6,361 nucleotides of DNA from Planctomycetota bacterium (GTDB taxonomy: Bacteria; Planctomycetota; UBA11346). The stretch is taken from positions 1 through 6,361 of the forward strand of contig JACDEC010000179.1 in the NCBI GenBank assembly GCA_013816645.1, written 5' to 3'. Below, in pieces: positions 4,633 to 6,361 of this stretch (positions within the stretch are counted from its first letter, which is position 1; every line of letters starts with the position of its first letter). Made by a program: the position numbers and the translations under genes. The notes beneath the pieces were generated by a model, which did no database searches, was not told the origin of the DNA, and saw only the letters and a program-made list of their open reading frames with translations.

Positions 4633-6361
4633 ATGCCAGATCCCAAGCCCTTCGCCGCCGTCGATGCCCACGCGCACTGGGTGCGGCCCAGGCCGTTCCG
4701 CATCCGTCAGGTCGATCTCGCCGTGCGCATCGATCTCGACGCGCGTCGCATCGAGGGCGAGGTCGTCCACCACGTCGAACTGCCCGCGCACCGCGATCCG
4801 CGCGCCGCCATCGAGCTCGACCAGCAGGACCTCGACATCCGCAGCGTCGAGATCGACGGCGAGCCAGTGCCGTTCAGCCGTTCGCCCGGGCGGCTGTCGC
4901 TAGCCGCTCCCGCGGCCGAGCGTTTCACGCTGCGCGTGCGCTTCGCGGCCGAACAGCCAGCCAAGGGCATGCACTTCGTCGCCGCCGACGCCAGCGCGGG
5001 CCGGGTCGCGATGTGCTGGACGCAGGGGGCCATGGAGGATCACCACTGGTGGTTCCCGTGCTTCGACGATCCCAACAACCTCGCGACCTACCGCTTCGCC
5101 ATCACCCACCGTTCGGATCTCGCGGGGATCGCCAACGGCCGCCGCGAGCGCACGGTCGACGCCGGCGAAGGCTGGTCCACGACCACCTGGGTCCAGGACA
5201 AGCCGCACGTCCTCTACCTCGTCAATGTCGCGGTCGGCGCTTTCGTCGCGGTCGAGGATGCGTCGGGGCCGGTGCCGATCACCCATTGGCTGCCGCGCGG
5301 ATATGAGACCCAGGCGACGGCGATGTTCCGTTCGACAGCGTTCGCTATCCGCTGGTTGTCCGGATTCATCGGCGTGCCATTCGCCTGGGAGCGCTACGGC
5401 CACCTCGTGGTCCACGGCTTCATGTGGGGCGGCATGGAGAACACCACGCTGACCACCATCACCGACCGGGTGCTGATGGACGCGCGCGTGCAGGAGGCCG
5501 AGGACGTCGACTGCGACAGCCTGGTCATCCACGAACTCGTGCACCAGTGGTTCGGCGACCTGCTGACCATGAAGGGCTGGGCCGACATCTGGCTCAACGA
5601 GAGCTTCGCGACCTACCTCGAAGCGCGCGGCACGGCGGCCTGGCGCGCGCAAGCGCACGGCCGCGACGAGGCCGATGCGCTCGCGCTCGAACTGTGGGGC
5701 AATCGCCGCGAGTACCTCGAAGAGGACGGCCAGCGCTACCGCCGTGCGCTGGTCACCAATCGCTACGCCGACGCCTACGAGCTCTTCGATCGCGTGGCCT
5801 ACGAGAAAGGGAGCCTGGTCCTGCACCACCTCTGCCGACTGCTCGGCGAGGAGCGTTTCCGCGCCGGCCTGCGCCTGTACGTCGAGCGCCATGCCCACGA
5901 CCTGGTCGAAACCGCCGATTTCCGCCAGGCGCTCGAGGACGCGACCGGCGAGCCGCTCGACTGGTTCATCGACCAGTGGACCGGCCGGGCCGGGCATCCC
6001 ACCCTGAAGGTCCGCGTCCGCCACGACGCCGGCCACGGTCGGCTGCTCGTCGACGTCGAGCAAGTCGGCATCGCCGCCGATCACCAGGCCTGGCGATTGC
6101 CCACCGTGCTCGCTTGGCGGACCGAGGCGGGCATAGAACGCCTCACCGTCGACCTGCGCCGCGCCAAGGAGACGCTGGTGGTGGCCTGCGCCCAGGCACC
6201 GCGCTGGACCGCGCTCGATCCCGACGGCGAACTGCCCGCCGAATGGGACGAGGATGACGAGGTCGAGACCCTGCTGGCGCGCGCGGGTGACGGCGAACTC
6301 GCCGCCCAAGGACGCGCGCGGGCGGTGGTCGCGCTGGCCGGCAAGCATCCCTCAGCCCGCC
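4633..6361 (+). CDS. M1 family zinc aminopeptidase (3' end beyond window)
   Basis: Predicted to remove N-terminal residues from peptides with one catalytic zinc. The frame is open for 576 codons to the window end, so the C-terminus is missing. Domains in order: N-terminal beta-sandwich (about 20-200) with the family's TQG...WFPCFDDPN block (130-148); catalytic domain with exopeptidase motif GGMEN (266-270, variant of GAMEN), zinc ligands H300 and H304 with general base E301 (HELVHQWFG), third ligand E323 (NES), and transition-state Tyr Y390 (AYEKG). A beta domain (about 455-535) ends near LDPDGELP. An acidic stretch (537-545) follows, then a helix that looks like the start of a HEAT-like or ERAP1-type C-terminal domain. 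No signal peptide is seen, so it is probably cytoplasmic. ATG 4633 is the only start candidate after the in-frame stop at 4558-4560. Its own ribosome-binding site is poor, so coupling to upstream translation is possible. Confidence 0.94.
   Translation, partial: MPDPKPFAAVDAHAHWVRPRPFRIRQVDLAVRIDLDARRIEGEVVHHVELPAHRDPRAAIELDQQDLDIRSVEIDGEPVPFSRSPGRLSLAAPAAERFTLRVRFAAEQPAKGMHFVAADASAGRVAMCWTQGAMEDHHWWFPCFDDPNNLATYRFAITHRSDLAGIANGRRERTVDAGEGWSTTTWVQDKPHVLYLVNVAVGAFVAVEDASGPVPITHWLPRGYETQATAMFRSTAFAIRWLSGFIGVPFAWERYGHLVVHGFMWGGMENTTLTTITDRVLMDARVQEAEDVDCDSLVIHELVHQWFGDLLTMKGWADIWLNESFATYLEARGTAAWRAQAHGRDEADALALELWGNRREYLEEDGQRYRRALVTNRYADAYELFDRVAYEKGSLVLHHLCRLLGEERFRAGLRLYVERHAHDLVETADFRQALEDATGEPLDWFIDQWTGRAGHPTLKVRVRHDAGHGRLLVDVEQVGIAADHQAWRLPTVLAWRTEAGIERLTVDLRRAKETLVVACAQAPRWTALDPDGELPAEWDEDDEVETLLARAGDGELAAQGRARAVVALAGKHPSAR

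Noticed and set aside
2262..4703. An 813-codon open frame on the minus strand, opposite the kinase end and the cyclase gene.
   Set aside because: It is antisense to a gene with complete FHA, GAF and cyclase motifs. The translation is rich in Arg, His, Asp and Gly with no recognisable domain, typical of the open antisense frame in high-GC DNA.
4900..6348. A 482-codon minus-strand frame opposite the aminopeptidase.
   Set aside because: Antisense shadow of a gene with intact HEXXH, NES, GGMEN and YEKG motifs; the translation has no domain.

Overview
The window is a 6.36 kb piece of a high-GC bacterial chromosome (GC roughly two thirds by eye, strong G/C third-position bias). It is densely coding, with no mobile element, rRNA, tRNA or CRISPR signature. 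The lineage cannot be fixed from this window. Non-mevalonate isoprenoid synthesis, a eukaryote-like Ser/Thr kinase, an FHA-GAF-cyclase and the KARTNEQLDAIG C-terminal motif of IspF fit a high-GC Planctomycetota-type organism best. Other kinase-rich high-GC groups, such as Myxococcota or some Gammaproteobacteria, are not excluded. This is inference from motif style, not a search result.

Left part, minus strand (1-992): gcvH, the lipoyl carrier H protein of the glycine cleavage system, lies upstream of ispF (MEcDP synthase of the MEP pathway). The 103 bp between them hold an unusual inverted array of 7-bp GTGCGNN units, whose inner arm ends 7 nt before the ispF start codon. A good ribosome-binding site at the extreme left edge (minus strand) suggests another gene starting just outside the window.

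Middle (993-1260): a 268 bp divergent intergenic region that should carry the promoters for both directions. It holds a 10-bp palindrome and a spaced GTAAC direct repeat, but no convincing promoter.

Right part, plus strand (1261-6361): a tail-anchored Ser/Thr kinase with an extra N-terminal domain; then an FHA-GAF-class III adenylate cyclase with an unassigned C-terminal domain; then a possible 33-codon ORF in hairpin-rich RNA; then an M1 zinc aminopeptidase that is open to the window end. All three large genes point the same way with gaps of 104-115 bp, so co-transcription is plausible but unproven. The attractive hypothesis is a phospho-signalling relay: the membrane-tethered kinase phosphorylates a threonine that the cyclase's FHA domain binds, which would couple Ser/Thr phosphorylation to cAMP output. 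The aminopeptidase may simply be a neighbour.
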